In this document: piece by piece, positions 33,414 through 47,063 of the stretch
Layout of the letters: each line of letters starts with the position of its first letter
Numbering within the stretch: position 1 is the stretch's first letter
Origin: Coriaria nepalensis
Taxonomy: Eukaryota > Streptophyta > Magnoliopsida > Cucurbitales > Coriariaceae
Direction: 5' to 3'
DNA: 64,000 bases
Assembly: GCA_027186245.1 (NCBI GenBank)
Contig: CP114487.1
Location: forward strand, 7,435,001-7,499,000
Notes under the pieces: generated by a model
Database searches by the model: none
The model's input: only the letters and a program-made list of their open reading frames with translations
Told to the model about the DNA's origin: nothing
Position numbers and translations under genes: made by a program

Positions 33414-34110
33414 CCTCTTGGAATTTTGGAGGAGTTGTCGAAGACAAGTCAGATATAAGAGTTATCCTTACTTGCTTGCTTCATGAAGGCAAAATAGAGA
33501 CAATAATTCTTCTATAATGACAAGTAGAACTACTTTACTGATAATAAAGGTTTCACAAACTATTATCCTAACTCTTCAACTCTTTCTATCATGCAGGAGA
33601 ATAAAAGGTGGAAGCTTGATTTGGATAATCGCTTTCCTCCTGCTCTCTGCCTCCTCGATCGACTAATCCAGAAAGTTGACAGGAAGTGTCACCAGAGCTC
33701 GTCACCTCTTGGTTGTAGCTTCTCTCTATCTTCTTCTTCACCTTCGGATGGATTCTCTTCAATCTTCGGCTTCACAGCAGTTTGAGAAGTCGACAAGAAG
33801 CATCGCCGAAACTCATTGCTACTCCTGAGCTTATGGCTTCTTGGCCGAAGCTCCACTCTCCATTTTCTTCACATTCGGTGCCGTTAAAATAGGTAAACTC
33901 TCTTCTCAATATCTCTTGCTTTTCTTGCAGAAAAACTAGTCCCTTAAGAATAGAGTTTTGATGCCATGTTGAAATTTTAGAGGAGTTGTTGAAGACAAAT
34001 CAGAAGTCAGAGTTATCCTTACTTGTTTACTTCACGAAAACAAAATAAAGACAATAATTCTTACTGCTTGAGGCAATTTTTGATTCTATTTATATTGAAG
34101 AGTAGTTGAA
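33414..34110 (-). mobile_element. TRIM-like LTR element (short, non-coding)
   Basis: Two direct repeats of about 98 bp (33416-33513 and 33967-34063) are about 85 percent identical and start TGTTGAAATTTTAGAGGAGTTG in the right copy. Directly inside the right copy, 33955-33966 read on the minus strand gives TGGCATCAAAAC, close to the initiator Met-tRNA primer site TGGTATCAGAGC. Outside the right repeat the minus strand has TATAAATAG (about 34089-34097), as expected in U3. Together this suggests a terminal-repeat retrotransposon in miniature on the minus strand, with an interior of about 450 bp and no gag-pol. The interior contains an imperfect internal repeat (33675-33740 and 33790-33860). The outer limits and target-site duplication are not clear. 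Confidence 0.6.
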
Positions 34111-34580
34111 AATAATGCTAAAAAGAAGAAAAATTAACTACTATACTAATCAAAGTGTCATAATATGAACCCCAATGTATATCATTTAATTTTTTTAGAG
34201 TGGTTTCCTGATTTGACTACTAGGAATCTTACCGGCATCTAGTTATTCCTAACTATGGCAACTTGCCTCTCTCGAAGTATACCAGTTCGTTTACACGAAG
34301 CAATAACAATATTTAACAATTTATTCACCAAATTAAGAACTTTACTAACTTCAATGTGACTCTTTGCAATACAATCGAGTGTCAATTAGAGCTGATGAGA
34401 AAAGCAGTATATATAGAAAAGCACTTCGATTTTATCTAATGATCAAAGTTTTAAGCCCACTAACTTCGCCATGCATGTTGCTAGCTCCATCATATCTTTG
34501 TCCACGAAATACTAATATACTTAACCAATGTTTGGAAAATAATGAGTTAAGCGATGCTTTGAGTGATAAAGCAGTAAAGC
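34111..34580. other. Intergenic AT-rich region
   Basis: No gene or repeat that I can name between the TRIM-like element and the hAT remnant. Confidence 0.35.
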
Positions 34581-34962
34581 GGTAATATTCTTTACATGCA
34601 TAATACTAATAACGCTCAATAATACATCCTCTACTATCCACGCACCAAATTGCAACCGCCATTTGTTCTTCAATTGATATGTCACATGATTCATCAACCA
34701 AAACATAAAATGACTCATCGCTAAGATCATTGATTTCAAGTTCTTTGGCGCATTATCTAGAACACCATCTTTAATAGTATCATTATGCTCGGCAAGAAAC
34801 TGCAAAAACTCATTAAGTTTCGGACCAATGGAGTCTTTACTTTCATCATGACTACGTAATGTCAATCCTTTGTCGCAAAAGGAAACAAACAAAATCAAGT
34901 AATGCAACTGAACGAGTCTTGTAAGCATTTCAAGCTGAACTACTAGCAAGTCGCCACGTATG
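34581..34962 (-). pseudogene. hAT-type transposase fragment (TTF zinc-finger/ZMYM1-like)
   Basis: The minus strand reads GLTLRSHDESKDSIGPKLNE, FLQFLAEHNDTIKDGVLDNAP and, in a shifted frame, DESFYVLVDESCDISIEEQM, then AVAIWCVDSRGCIIERY and a stop. These are successive conserved segments of plant TTF-type zinc-finger proteins related to hAT transposases (GHDES, FLADHN...NAP, DESRDIS...QMAVALR). One frameshift, a short deletion and missing N- and C-terminal parts show a dead fragment. Terminal inverted repeats are not visible. Its right side comes within about 240 bp of the cytochrome c start codon. Confidence 0.8.
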
Positions 34963-35201
34963 TAAATTGACCAGAAGAAAAATGTTGCAGGAACTTGGCA
35001 GGGGCCTATGGGCCTGAGGCGCTCCACGTTCTTTCAACATTTCTTCCGGTCCAAATATCTGGGCCATTTGGGTTTCGCCTTCTCGAATATTCTTCGTCTT
35101 CCTCCTTGAAATCTCACCTCCGCGTGCCCTATCTTTCTTCCTCGGAAAGTTTTTTTTTTTTTTTTGCAGGGAATCGAGAGAAAGTGTGTTAACCAGACGA
35201 G
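34963..35201 (+). promoter_or_regulatory. Cytochrome c promoter with two site II motifs
   Basis: TGGGCC occurs at 35009-35014 and 35060-35065, 193 and 142 bp before the ATG, with an ACGT core (CCACGT) between them at about 35024. In Arabidopsis, paired site II elements plus an ACGT element are known to control CYTC-1. A tract of T lies at 35150-35165 in the leader. The region borders directly on the hAT remnant. Confidence 0.6.
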
Positions 35202-36457
<1,256 letters not shown>

Positions 36458-37317
36458 ATGCTCCCCCCCACACATTCTATATTTCTAGAATTCTCATTTT
36501 CCAATAGTTGAAAAAGATTTGTTTTGTATTGTACGGACGAAGTACTATATCCATTTTACAATAATTTGACCAAATCAGGTCTGTAACGCTCTCGTCGGGA
36601 AGAATTAATTGTCAGTGATGAGATTTGAATTCCATTTACAGCGTTACTACTTGCCTTTTTGTTGACTGTGATGAGATGATACACAGCTTTGATAATGTTA
36701 AAAACTTGTGTTCGACTTTTTCATTCTTTTCTTGTAATGATGCTTCTGGTAAATAGCCTACTGTATCATAAAGCCTACAACCTAATTTCCTTTTCGTGTA
36801 GGATTTTGGTGGGTAAATTTTAGTCCCTCATTACATCTAACCGCTAGATTGTTCTGTCATATTGTGTTGTCTATAGGTTATGGTTGTTGTTGACATGGTA
36901 ATGGACTTGACGTAAAAGACTAAAGAAAGAAATGTTTCAGCTGTCATAGATAAGATCGCCCCATGAGTTCTTTCAAGAGTCTCAAGTTGCTCAAATTTTT
37001 CTCAAAAAGAGACGAGCAATCGCAGCAAATCCCATAAAATTGTCTCTCCTCTATAGATTCCAATTATTCATTTAAGAAAGAAAAGAACAGGAAAGAAGGA
37101 AAAAGAGAAAAGTAGCATTTGAAATCACGATAATCAGAGAGCTGATGACGTACGCAATAAACTTATAATTAAGGGAAAGGCTTGAAGTCAGTCCCACTGA
37201 CCTTTCAAACCATCTTCCTATCCTTGCCCGATCTTGCTCTTTGTCTCTCTCCTCTACCTTTGTATCTGTCAAACAGAAGTTTCAGGTGAGAAATCTTAGC
37301 CCTTTTGCATAGGGAAG
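36458..37317. other. Intergenic region
   Basis: Cytochrome c 3' UTR and the promoter of the glucosylceramidase gene. No gene or repeat recognised. Confidence 0.45.
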
Positions 37318-40300
37318 ATGGAGAATGGCTTTAAGGAAGAAGGTGACCAAGAAGGACCTCATTCCGGTTCCTCTCTGAACAAGGTACTGTGTTGGATAAT
37401 CTGAAAAGTCAGTTATTCTGTTTGGAATTCATTCATGTCAGTTTTTCTAGTGAAGCTTATATCAGTTTTTATCTCAGGTTGACCCTGGAAAACCTGCTCC
37501 GTTGACTTGGCAACGTCAGTTGAATTTTACTGGGAAAACACCTGTAGAGTTTGACCTCACAATCCGAGAGATCATGCATATGGTGTGATGTTCTACTTCT
37601 AATTCAGTAGCAGAATTAAATTAGCTTTGCTTTTCCTTACTCTGCTGTATTGATTTATTATGTAAAGGCTCCAATTGGACTCCGGTTGTGGCTCTATACC
37701 AGGGAAGAAGAAGCCAAAGGAAGAGTAATAAATTACATCACCTCTTTATGTCTTCTCTCTTTGATTTAATGAAATTTCAATATTGTAAACAGTATTGAAT
37801 TCACTATGCTATGCATTATCCTTGTTTTCAGGTGCCCATATTTGATTTTTCAACTAAGAGATCGATCTCGTGCCATCATGGCATTCCTTTAGGTGGTATT
37901 GGGTATGTATTCATTTTATTATTCTGTAATATTATTAGCTACTTAATGCTTATCGTATCTGCTTGAAACGGTTTCTGCTTTGTGATTGAAATCTGGTCAA
38001 TGTGATGGTGTTTAGTGCAGGAAGCATCGGAAGAAGTTTCAGAGGAGAGTTTCAGCGCTTTCAATTTTTCTACGGAGCTTGTGAAGAAAACCCGGTTTTG
38101 GCGAATCAGTTTTCTGTTAGTATTATCTTCCTTATAGTATATATCGTCTGTGATATTTACATTGTAAATTCTTGATGCATGTATCATGTTAAGATAGGTA
38201 TTTGTTTCCCGCTCAAATGGCAATAAAGTCTCCACTGTGTTATGCTCTACAATCCCCGAAAAAGCCAAAACCATGGCTTCTGGTATTGAAACTTGGGATT
38301 GGAATCTGAATGGGGAGAAATGTCAATACCATGCTTTGTTTCCAAGGGCATGGACAATATATGAAGGTAAATAAGTATGGTGAATATTTTGGATACTTGA
38401 GGATATTAAACATAATTGATAAGTTGCTAACATTTCCATTCATCTTGTAATAAAAGCAGGTCAACCTGACCCGGATCTCCAAATCGTTTCCCGGCAACTT
38501 TCACCTTTCATTCCTCATAATTACAAGGAGAGCAGTTTCCCTGTGGCCGTCTTTACATTCACGGTATGTTCAAAGACATTATATCAACTATGTTCAGAAA
38601 CGTTGATATATATTAGTCTGATAGTCCCTTAATGATGATGCTGAAAATTAAAGTTGTGATATGCAGCTATTCAATAGTGGAAGGACTCCTGCAAATGTCT
38701 CTTTACTCTTTACATGGGCTGTGAGTCCTATTCTAGTGTAATTGGTATAATATAGTCTTAGATCATAATTATATACAGAGCAATTCTTACACTCATATTG
38801 TGGTCGTGTTCAGAACTCCGTGGGCGGGGATTCTGGATTCACCGGTCAGCATTACAACTCAAAGATGGCGTAAGTAGAGTCCTAGAAGTCTCTTTGAGAT
38901 ACATTTTGGTCTTTCATTTTCTGAGATTTTTTTGTTTTTTTTTTTACTCTCTTATAATTCTAGCTTTCTACATGAATGCAACTGAAAAAACTTAATTCAA
39001 TCTGACTAGGGAAAAGGATGGAGTCCATGGAGTTCTTTTACACCACAAGTTAGTATTTTCCTTAGCTTCCATGCCCTTTTTCGGTTCTGTCTGTTAAGGT
39101 TGTCTTCTAAATAAGGAATATAATCTTCTCAGAACCTCAAATGGTAGACCACCAGTTACTTACGCCATTGCAGCACAAGAATCAGATGATGTTCATGTCT
39201 CACTCTGCCCTTGTTTTATGATTTCTGGCGAGGAGCAGGCTTTAACTGCAAAAGATATGTGGCAAGAAATTAAGAAGGTACACACCTTGGATTCTCTTCT
39301 CTTCCCTATTCTGAGTGTAATATTGATATTTTTTTGTTGTCTAAATAAAGAAAGATTTTGCATTCTTCTTTTAATTTTGTAGCATGGTTCGTTTGATAAT
39401 CTTACCAAAGGCGGAACGTCTTCGTCTTTGCCTTCAAAACCTGGATCATCAATTGGCGCGGCTTTAGCTGCCACAGTGGCCGTTCCTTCCAACTCTGTCC
39501 GTACGGTGACATTTTCATTGGCTTGGGACAGTCCAGAAGTTAAATTTCGTGGAAAGACTTACCACAGGTTGGTTCAGTGATGAACACTATTTTTTCCTGC
39601 AACTTTTTATCGAGCTTATTTAACTAGTAATTTATGTTAACTATAGGCGCTATACGAGATTTTACGGCCAGCTTGGAGATTCTGCAGCAAGCCTTGCACA
39701 TGATGCTATTCTTGGTATGTACTTTTGCTGTGATTGTCATGACTGCATATGGATAAGAAGGCATTAACATGTGTCATTGATTTTTTTTTTTTTTTCTTGC
39801 CTCTTGTCCCTAGGGAATGCCAATTGGGAATCCCAGATAGAAGCCTGGCAAAACCCAATTCTCGAAGACAAAAGGCTTCCTGAATGGTAAGATACGTAAC
39901 AATTTCAGGTCAAACATGTACGGCTTTTCAACATTTGTTATGAGTTCTAAAACAGTTATATTCTATCCAGGTATCCAATCACTCTATTCAACGAGCTCTA
40001 CTATTTAAATGCCGGAGGAACAATCTGGACAGGTATTCTACAACACGGAGACGTTAAATTCTCTGAAATTTTGTTCAATTTATGAAATCATTACATACTG
40101 TTGTTTTTATGCAGATGGTCTAGCTCCAATGCAAAGTCTATCAAACATCACATGGAACAAAGTTTTCCTCGAACGGTCAACATCAGATTCCAAGCTCAAA
40201 ACCGAACAATATCAAAACGATACCGGTATAGAGATACTAGAGAGAATGAGACACATATTTAACCAAATACACGACCATGGACTATCAAACACTGCTTTCG

Positions 40301-41844
40301 GAACCAAACTACTACTTCCTGAAGAAGACAACATCGGACAATTCCTATACCTTGAGGGAACCCAATACATCATGTATAACACATACGACGTCCATTTCTA
40401 CTCCTCTTTCGCCCTACTCATGCTCTTTCCTAAACTCGAACTAAGCATCCAAAGAGACTTTGCTGCAGCGGTAATGTTGCACGATCCTACAAGAACGAAG
40501 ATCATGAGCGACGGTAAGTGGGTTCCACGAAAACTTCTCGGTGCAGTTCCTCATGATATTGGGCTCAATGATCCGTGGTTTGAAGTTAACGCTTACAACC
40601 TCTTTAATACTGGCATGTGGAAAGACTTGAATCCCAAGTTTGTGCTACAAGTGTATAGAGATGTAGTTGCTACCAAGGATAAGAACTTTGCTCTAGCTGT
40701 CTGGCCTGCTGTTTACATTGCAATGGCTTATATGGATCAGTTTGATAAGGATAGAGATGGGATGATTGAGAATGAAGGGTATCCTGATCAGACTTATGAT
40801 GCTTGGGCCTGCAAAGGTGTTAGTGCTTACTCTGGTGGGCTTTGGGTTGCAGCCCTTCAGGCCACTTCCGGGCTTGCTCGTGAAGTAGGCGATCATGCGT
40901 CGGAAAATTACTTTTCGGTTAAGTACCAGAAAGCTAAAGATGTTTATGATCAAACTCTATGGAATGGATCCTACTTTAAGTATGACAACAGTGGTGGAAA
41001 TTACAGCTCTTCCATTCAAGCTGATCAACTTGCTGGACAATGGTCAGTTGGAAAAAAATAAATAAAATAATGAAAAAATCAAAATTAATTGTTTATTAGT
41101 GTTATGATATGAAATGATAAATGTTGTTAAACAGGTATTCTAGAGCATGTGGCCTGCCTTCAATTGTGGATGAAGAGAAGATAAGAACTGCTCTGAAGAA
41201 GATCTATGATTACAATGTTGTTAAGATGAAGGGAGGGACACGGGGCGCAGTTAACGGGATGCTTCCAAACGGGACAGTTGATAGGTCAGCAATGCAGTCT
41301 AGGGAGATCTGGGCTGGAGTGACCTACTCTGTTGCTGCTACGATGATTCAAGAGGGGATGGTTGAAACGGCGTTTCAGACTGCAGTTGGTGTTCACCAAA
41401 CGGCGTGGTCTGAAGATGGTGTCGGGTACGTAATAATAAAAATTAATAATGATGATAGGATAATGAGCTGATATGAGAAAATTTGTATATGAATCGTATT
41501 CATACATTATTTTAGTAATGATGTGGTACTCGGTTTCGGGTGACAGTTATTCGTTTCAGACCCCAGAAGCGTGGAACACTGAAGATAAATACCGATCAAT
41601 CTGTTACATGAGGCCGTTGGCGATTTGGGCTATGCAATGGGCCTTGTCAAAGCCCACGATTGATAAAGAAGAGGAGATCAAAGATGGAACGGTGTTAGAT
41701 GATGACAACCATTCATACTTGGCCCAAGACGCTGCGTTTTGTAAAGTTGCAAGGCTTTTGAGGTTGACCGAGGAGGAAGAAGGAAGTAGAAGCCTTTTGC
41801 AGGCTGTCTATGATTTAACTTGCAAGAAAATATTTTCCTCCTGA
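37318..41844 (+). CDS. Non-lysosomal glucosylceramidase, GH116 (GBA2-like)
   Basis: Eighteen exons join to 956 residues: 37318-37383, 37478-37582, 37668-37724, 37832-37902, 38016-38115, 38198-38366, 38460-38563, 38667-38720, 38814-38869, 39010-39048, 39133-39277, 39383-39567, 39647-39714, 39814-39886, 39971-40032, 40115-41042, 41135-41425, 41547-41844. The N-terminal beta-sandwich domain carries [20 protein letters not shown]; the C-terminal catalytic barrel has the candidate nucleophile Glu439 in [12 protein letters not shown] and the acid/base candidate Asp676 in [10 protein letters not shown]. The family removes glucose from glucosylceramide at the cytosolic face of membranes; plant homologues (for example the Arabidopsis GCD genes) act on glucosylceramide too. 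There is no signal peptide, in line with the cytosolic family. Exon 16 (928 bp) covers most of the catalytic domain. Confidence 0.96.
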
Positions 41845-43270
41845 TTCTTATTAGCATGTATGTATGTAACATCATCTTCAACTTCAAATATTTCAGACAT
41901 GTACTCAAGCTTTCACCCAAAAAAATAATAATATTACATATTACAAGGCCAATCTTGCCTCTGGAAGAAATGATTCAGGGTATAGATGAGGAAGAAGGCC
42001 AACTGTCTTGACCACAGTAACAGGAAACATGTCACCACGTAGTTGCTAACGCTGCCAAGCAACACCCTGCAGGAAAGTTAGCTTTTTGATACTTCTTACT
42101 CTGTTTTTTTCCACCCTATATGAACGCATCAAATTCTGTTATGATTCCAGACTCAACTTGAAATAAGGAAAAAACAACGTAGATATAAAAATTTAGAGAA
42201 GACCCTCGATACAGACTTGAGTACTTGCTTCTGCCATAGCATCCTATTCTCCAGGTTTGCCTCAGTTGATTTTCTCAGGAGACTAAGTAAGAGAACAGTA
42301 ATATGAATCTAACTGAAACCGCAAATGAGGAAAGTATAAGAATAGAGATGGGTAATGCAAAGGACGAGACAAATGGTCAAGTGAAAAGATTGAAGAGAAA
42401 AGCCGTAGCAAGAACCAAACCATATAGCGGCCGCAAAGTACATGAGAAGGGCTTATCAATGAGGTTAGGGTGCATGAGTAAAATCACATGGTAGACACAT
42501 AAAATCACAAGGCTTTAAGGTTCTTTCAATATCATATGGTAGACTATGAAACTGAATATTCTGTTCCTTTAAACACCAGGCAATAAAACATACCTATACG
42601 TTCACCATTAGTGAGAAATCAAGATTATGCATTAACATGACATGAAGATGTAGAATACAATGAAGAAGAAACAAACACATTCTGTTCCTACCCCCAACGA
42701 AAATGGGAGACTTGTCGACACAAACATCTGAACTAATAGAACGGAACAGATAATTAAACAGAAGGTCATACAAAATTAAGTAAATTGAAGTTAAGATTTT
42801 CGAAATTTTTTTGTAAACTTATATTAACCAATTATACCATTTGTTATATCAAATTGAAAGTGATTAATCAATCTATCAAAAAAATTCTTCATATAAACCA
42901 TCTCATATATAATACCTATTTATTATATTTTATTATTATTTAATTAAAATTTGAAGGTACTTTCAGCTCATGAAAGATGATTTTTTTCTTCTTTTTTTTT
43001 TCCTCCAACATAACTAATGAAGAACATGTAAATTCAGGGGCCTAATAATAATAAGATATTAATTAAGGGCTTATATATGATTTTAAGTAACTCTACAAAA
43101 TCTGAAAGGTGAGAAGAACACATATTCATTTTGAAAATTCATAGTTATCAAATCATACACATCCAAATGAGACAAAAAGATTCCTCGTACCCTTTCCTTT
43201 GGCCCTATCTAATTAATTATGCTATAAAAAGACTCCTCCTAATCACTCTTTTAATATCAAGGTAAAGAGC
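41845..43270. other. Intergenic region
   Basis: Glucosylceramidase 3' UTR, then sequence without a convincing gene. One basic frame of 63 codons at 42303-42494 has no recognisable family or codon signal. A TATA box (TATAAAAA, 43223-43230) belongs to the defensin-like gene. Confidence 0.45.
43223..43230 (+). promoter_or_regulatory. TATA box of the defensin-like gene
   Basis: TATAAAAA lies 41-48 bp upstream of the start codon, implying a leader of only about 15-20 nt. Confidence 0.55.
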
Positions 43271-43770
43271 ATGGGCAGCCGCAGATGTGCTACAATTTTG
43301 GCCATTTTCATTTTCTTCCTCTTTGTTATCAATTCAGGTGAGTAATGCATATTACTTTGTAACATTATTTGAGTGGATCGTATTTCAAACGCACGTGTTA
43401 ATTTTTATACCGTAACGTTAATTTTATATGTGGTTGAGATGGATACGATTCACCCAAGAACTTCTCGATGAATTATGATACAGGGTGGTCTGTTTTATTT
43501 CTTTTGCCCTCCACTTAAAATGATACAAAAAGAAGTTGGCTTTAGTTGTATGCTAATTGAAATTATATAGCAGAGAGGTACGTTGAAGGGAGAGAGAGTG
43601 GATGGTGGGACAGGGGGAAATGCAAAGTGTTGAGCAAAACATGGAAAAAGAGATGCAGGTTATCTGGTCGTTGTGACGTCAAATGTAGGGAGAAGGAGAA
43701 TGCTCTTTATGGAGAATGTCGCGGCCGTTGGAGTAGTAAATGTTACTGTTTCTACTACAAATGTCCATGA
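43271..43770 (+). CDS. Defensin-like cysteine-rich secreted peptide
   Basis: Two exons (43271-43337, 43571-43770) join in frame to 88 residues. The intron splits the signal peptide from the mature part, the standard arrangement in plant defensin-like genes. Residues 1-23 are a signal peptide (core ATILAIFIFFLFVI). The mature part is basic and Trp-rich with exactly eight cysteines spaced C-x10-C-x5-C-x3-C-x10-C-x7-C-x-C-x4-C, matching the cysteine-stabilised alpha-beta fold (C-x3-C and C-x-C). Such peptides act as antimicrobials or as signals in reproduction; which applies here cannot be read from the sequence. Both exons are short, so automated frame scans easily miss the gene. It stands alone, without sister copies in the window. 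Confidence 0.85.
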
Positions 43771-44427
43771 TATGTATGTGTATATATGAATCGGTTCATC
43801 GTAAATATGATGTACTTAATAATCTATCGTAAATACAGTATACTCAAAATAGACATGAGTATGTCCTTCAACGATATCATGTAGCATAATGTCTTAAGTC
43901 TTTCTTTCTATTATTCTATGAAAAGCTACGTTGCGTTCATGAAGATGACAGGTTTTTTTCACCCTATAGTCCATACAAAACTACAAATGAATTCAAGGGA
44001 ACCTAAGATAGTTAATGGCTGATACATAGCTTTATTAATTAGACAGTCTTCATCATAGTTTGGATTGCATGCAGACCCGTATATATACAGACTTAGCAGA
44101 CCAATAAATCTGATGCGTCCAAACTCAATCAATCCGTCTGAAATCGGCCATGTCATCTAATGAAGAATAAAAGTGCACGACTCGTTTTTGTTGTATTTGA
44201 TAATCCGATATGACAAAGGCGAACGGGGCTCCCAGGCCGGGACGTCTGCCAGTATGTAGAAAAGAAGACGAAATGGATGGAAGGAGGGAAGAGGAGTATT
44301 TTACAATTACACAATGGCTGGCAGGCATCTTCAATAATAATAATAATAATAACATCATGCTTTCTCCTATATCAATTTGGTTAGTAAAAAATGTTAACAA
44401 GACCTGTATGCAATGTTCTTATGGCTT
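43771..44427. other. Intergenic, convergent 3' ends
   Basis: Between the defensin-like gene and the TVP38-like gene. Contains an AAT microsatellite at 44333-44352. No gene seen. Confidence 0.45.
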
Positions 44428-46502
44428 CTATTCAGTATCTTTCATAGCATCCTGCATTATAGACCAGCCACCATAAAAAGTGGGGGGAAATCATTAATTT
44501 AGCAGCCACTAGAAAAAGGAATGGTCTATTAATATTGTCGTTTGATAAAATTACCTTTGCAAGTCTCGTAACGTAAGCAGCGGCCAATGCCGTAGCTAGT
44601 AGGCCCAGGCCTAGCGTCAAAAGCTGACCGTTTCCTCCAGGGAAGCCGCCTTCAGCTTCTTCTTGCTGAGACAACCAAGTTGATAAAAATGATTCAGTAA
44701 AAAAGGGCACTTAAATTGGAGTTGAACAACTGATACATTGGTTGAACAAAAAAGCTAGGGAATTCCATTAACAATCCAAATTAGATGCAAACATGTTGAA
44801 AAGAATGTTTAGAAGGACGGGGTCACGACCTGCCCTTTTTAGGTCCCATTGGACAAACCAAGGCTCAAGGCTTCTATTATGCCTATACTTGATCAAGCGG
44901 CTATTTTTGGGTCAGTTTTGTATCTGGATGTATCACTTTTCATAGCAATATGAAAAATTAGAGCAGTAAACTCACGATTAGTGCCCGTCCAAATGCTCCA
45001 GCACTTACATATGCCCATGTTCCTGGAAGCATCCCAAGCCAACTGTATCACAGCAAATAAACTTTCAATAATCTGAATTAAGAAGCCATATTACAAGAAA
45101 CTTCACCCTTCATTACAGTAATAACATTCACATGTATAGACAAAATTCTCCTATGCAAGCATTTTGATTGGATAACAAAAACAAGACACACACCTTCCCA
45201 AAACATATGGAATGAACTTTACAGAAGTCAATCCGTATAAATAATTCCCCAGAGAAAATGGAAGCAAGGGACTTAAGCGAAGAAGGGTGACTACTTTGAA
45301 GCCGTTTTCTCCTATTGCCTTGTCTATTGCAAGAAATTTCTTGTTCCCTTCTACCAATTTGAGAATACGCTCCCGAGCAAAATACCTAGCAATCAGAAAG
45401 GCAACACTAGCCGCTACCTGAAATCATTGAAGAAAGATTAGAAGCAAGTTAAGCTTCTAAGTTAAGGTTCATGAAAGTTGATATCATTTTCTTTGGCACT
45501 AAATTGACTCACTGTTCCGCTTATAGAGACTATGATAGTGCCAATTAATGAACCGAAAAGAAGACCAGCTGACATTGTCAATGGAATGGCTGGGATTGCA
45601 AGAACCTAGTAGAAACAATCAATATCAGTTAGTAATTTAAATCCACATGTCAAACCCACATAAGAAAAAAACAAAAAAGAACATAAAAGTGAAGGAATGA
45701 AAGGGCATACTTCCAATCCAGCATAAACTGCTACAAATAAAGCATATCCAGCTGGACCATAGCCTGTTGATGAAACGGCGTATATGAATTATGAAGAAGT
45801 TCTAGAAAATTACTATTCTAATAGAAAATATGAAGAAGTAATATGGATTATTTAGCCTTCATTCCCCTAGATACAACATGTTTCAGATTAGAAAGCATCT
45901 GAATGAGTAGCTCATACACAAATACATAGCATATATATAATTGAGACCGAAAACCAATTTCCAGTTAACATACATACTCAAAATCCCAAATTCAAGTGAA
46001 AATCTCAACTATTACCTTCAATAAACGTAGATAACTGATTCAACAACGCATTGATCTGATCCCTATAGATGTATCCAACGGTGGCAAACCCACCAACAAA
46101 ACCAACAAGCAAAACGCCAGCAATAAGCGTTCCCTTAACAGCAGCATCACCCTCCAAATCTTCCTCCTTCTCTTCTCCATTCTTATTATCTTCTCCATTC
46201 TTATTATCTCCTGCCCCACCACCTTTCTCTTCGCTCTTCGGACTAAACAGCCACCTGAAGTTTTGCGGGGCGCTCTTGGGTGCCTTCTGAAGGCCCTGCT
46301 TCTTGGATTGCTTGAGAGATGAACAGGGCTTGAGGAAGTGCTGGCGTTTGGTGGGTCTGATGCCGAAGGGGAAAGAAGAGGAGAGAGGAGGGGTGAAGTG
46401 GAAGGAGGAGAAGCATGGCGGAGGTGGCGGTGGTGGTGACGGTGGCGTTGAAGATGATGATGATGATAATAGAGGTGGTCTTAAAGTCAAATGGATGCGC
46501 AT
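44428..46502 (-). CDS. TVP38/TMEM64 (SNARE-associated, DedA-type) membrane protein, plastid-targeted
   Basis: Seven minus-strand exons (46016-46502, 45711-45763, 45513-45605, 45194-45417, 44976-45042, 44555-44665, 44428-44451) join to 352 residues. Residues 1 to about 60 are Ser/Pro-rich without acidic residues (with runs of Ser and Pro), a plastid transit peptide. A charged linker follows with a repeated DNKNGE motif, then several membrane segments: TLIAGVLLVGFVGGFATV, the YGPAGYALFVAVYAG stretch, the SAGLLFGSLIGTIIVSI re-entrant type loop, and LLTLGLGLLATALAAA near the end. The DedA-family signature LLRLSPLLPFSLGNYLYGLT is present. Family members are thought to move or flip lipids. The likely Arabidopsis counterpart is At1g22850, next to cytochrome c At1g22840 (from memory), matching the order here. 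Confidence 0.93.
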
Positions 46503-47063
46503 CTTAGAAGGAAGGTGTACTAGAGGACCAGTAGAAGTAGTTTAGTGCGTGTAAGATAAGGCGGGGAAGGGAAAAGGACCTGGTTGCTGTGGACCTGTGT
46601 TTTATAATTTTGCCACATTTTTTAGATCGATCTATATTTCTCTTTTTCTTTATTTTTTTCGGTGCATCTCAAAATTGATTTCTGGTTTGTCCAAATCTGG
46701 ATGGGTGGTTGGTGTTTTTGGCTTATAACTAATGGATGCTCAGGTATAGGCTGGTATATGCCAGTATAATTCAGGCTCAATAGAAACGACATGTCGTTGT
46801 GGAATTTGTGACGATAAGCCCATCTTGACTAACAAGCTCACTCCCAACAGTCAAACCCCAACTACAGCAGCAAATCGCTCTTTGATGACTAGTACAGAAC
46901 AAATTTTCATACTCACTCACTCCATAAGATATTATAGTTGCCAGAATCTTTTTTAGGTCATGTAGTAAAGGCTAAAATCACTTGTAGTTTATCTGTGATT
47001 TAGTGAAGAACTAGAGGTGGTAGATGAAGATGAATCTCCTTGTGGGAAGCCAAACTGGAGTCG
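46503..47063. other. Intergenic region
   Basis: Promoter and leader of the TVP38-like gene and the 3' UTR of the next minus-strand gene. No gene seen. Confidence 0.45.

Noticed and set aside
42303..42494. 63-codon basic frame downstream of the glucosylceramidase gene
   Set aside because: No family resemblance, no splice or promoter context, length within chance expectation.
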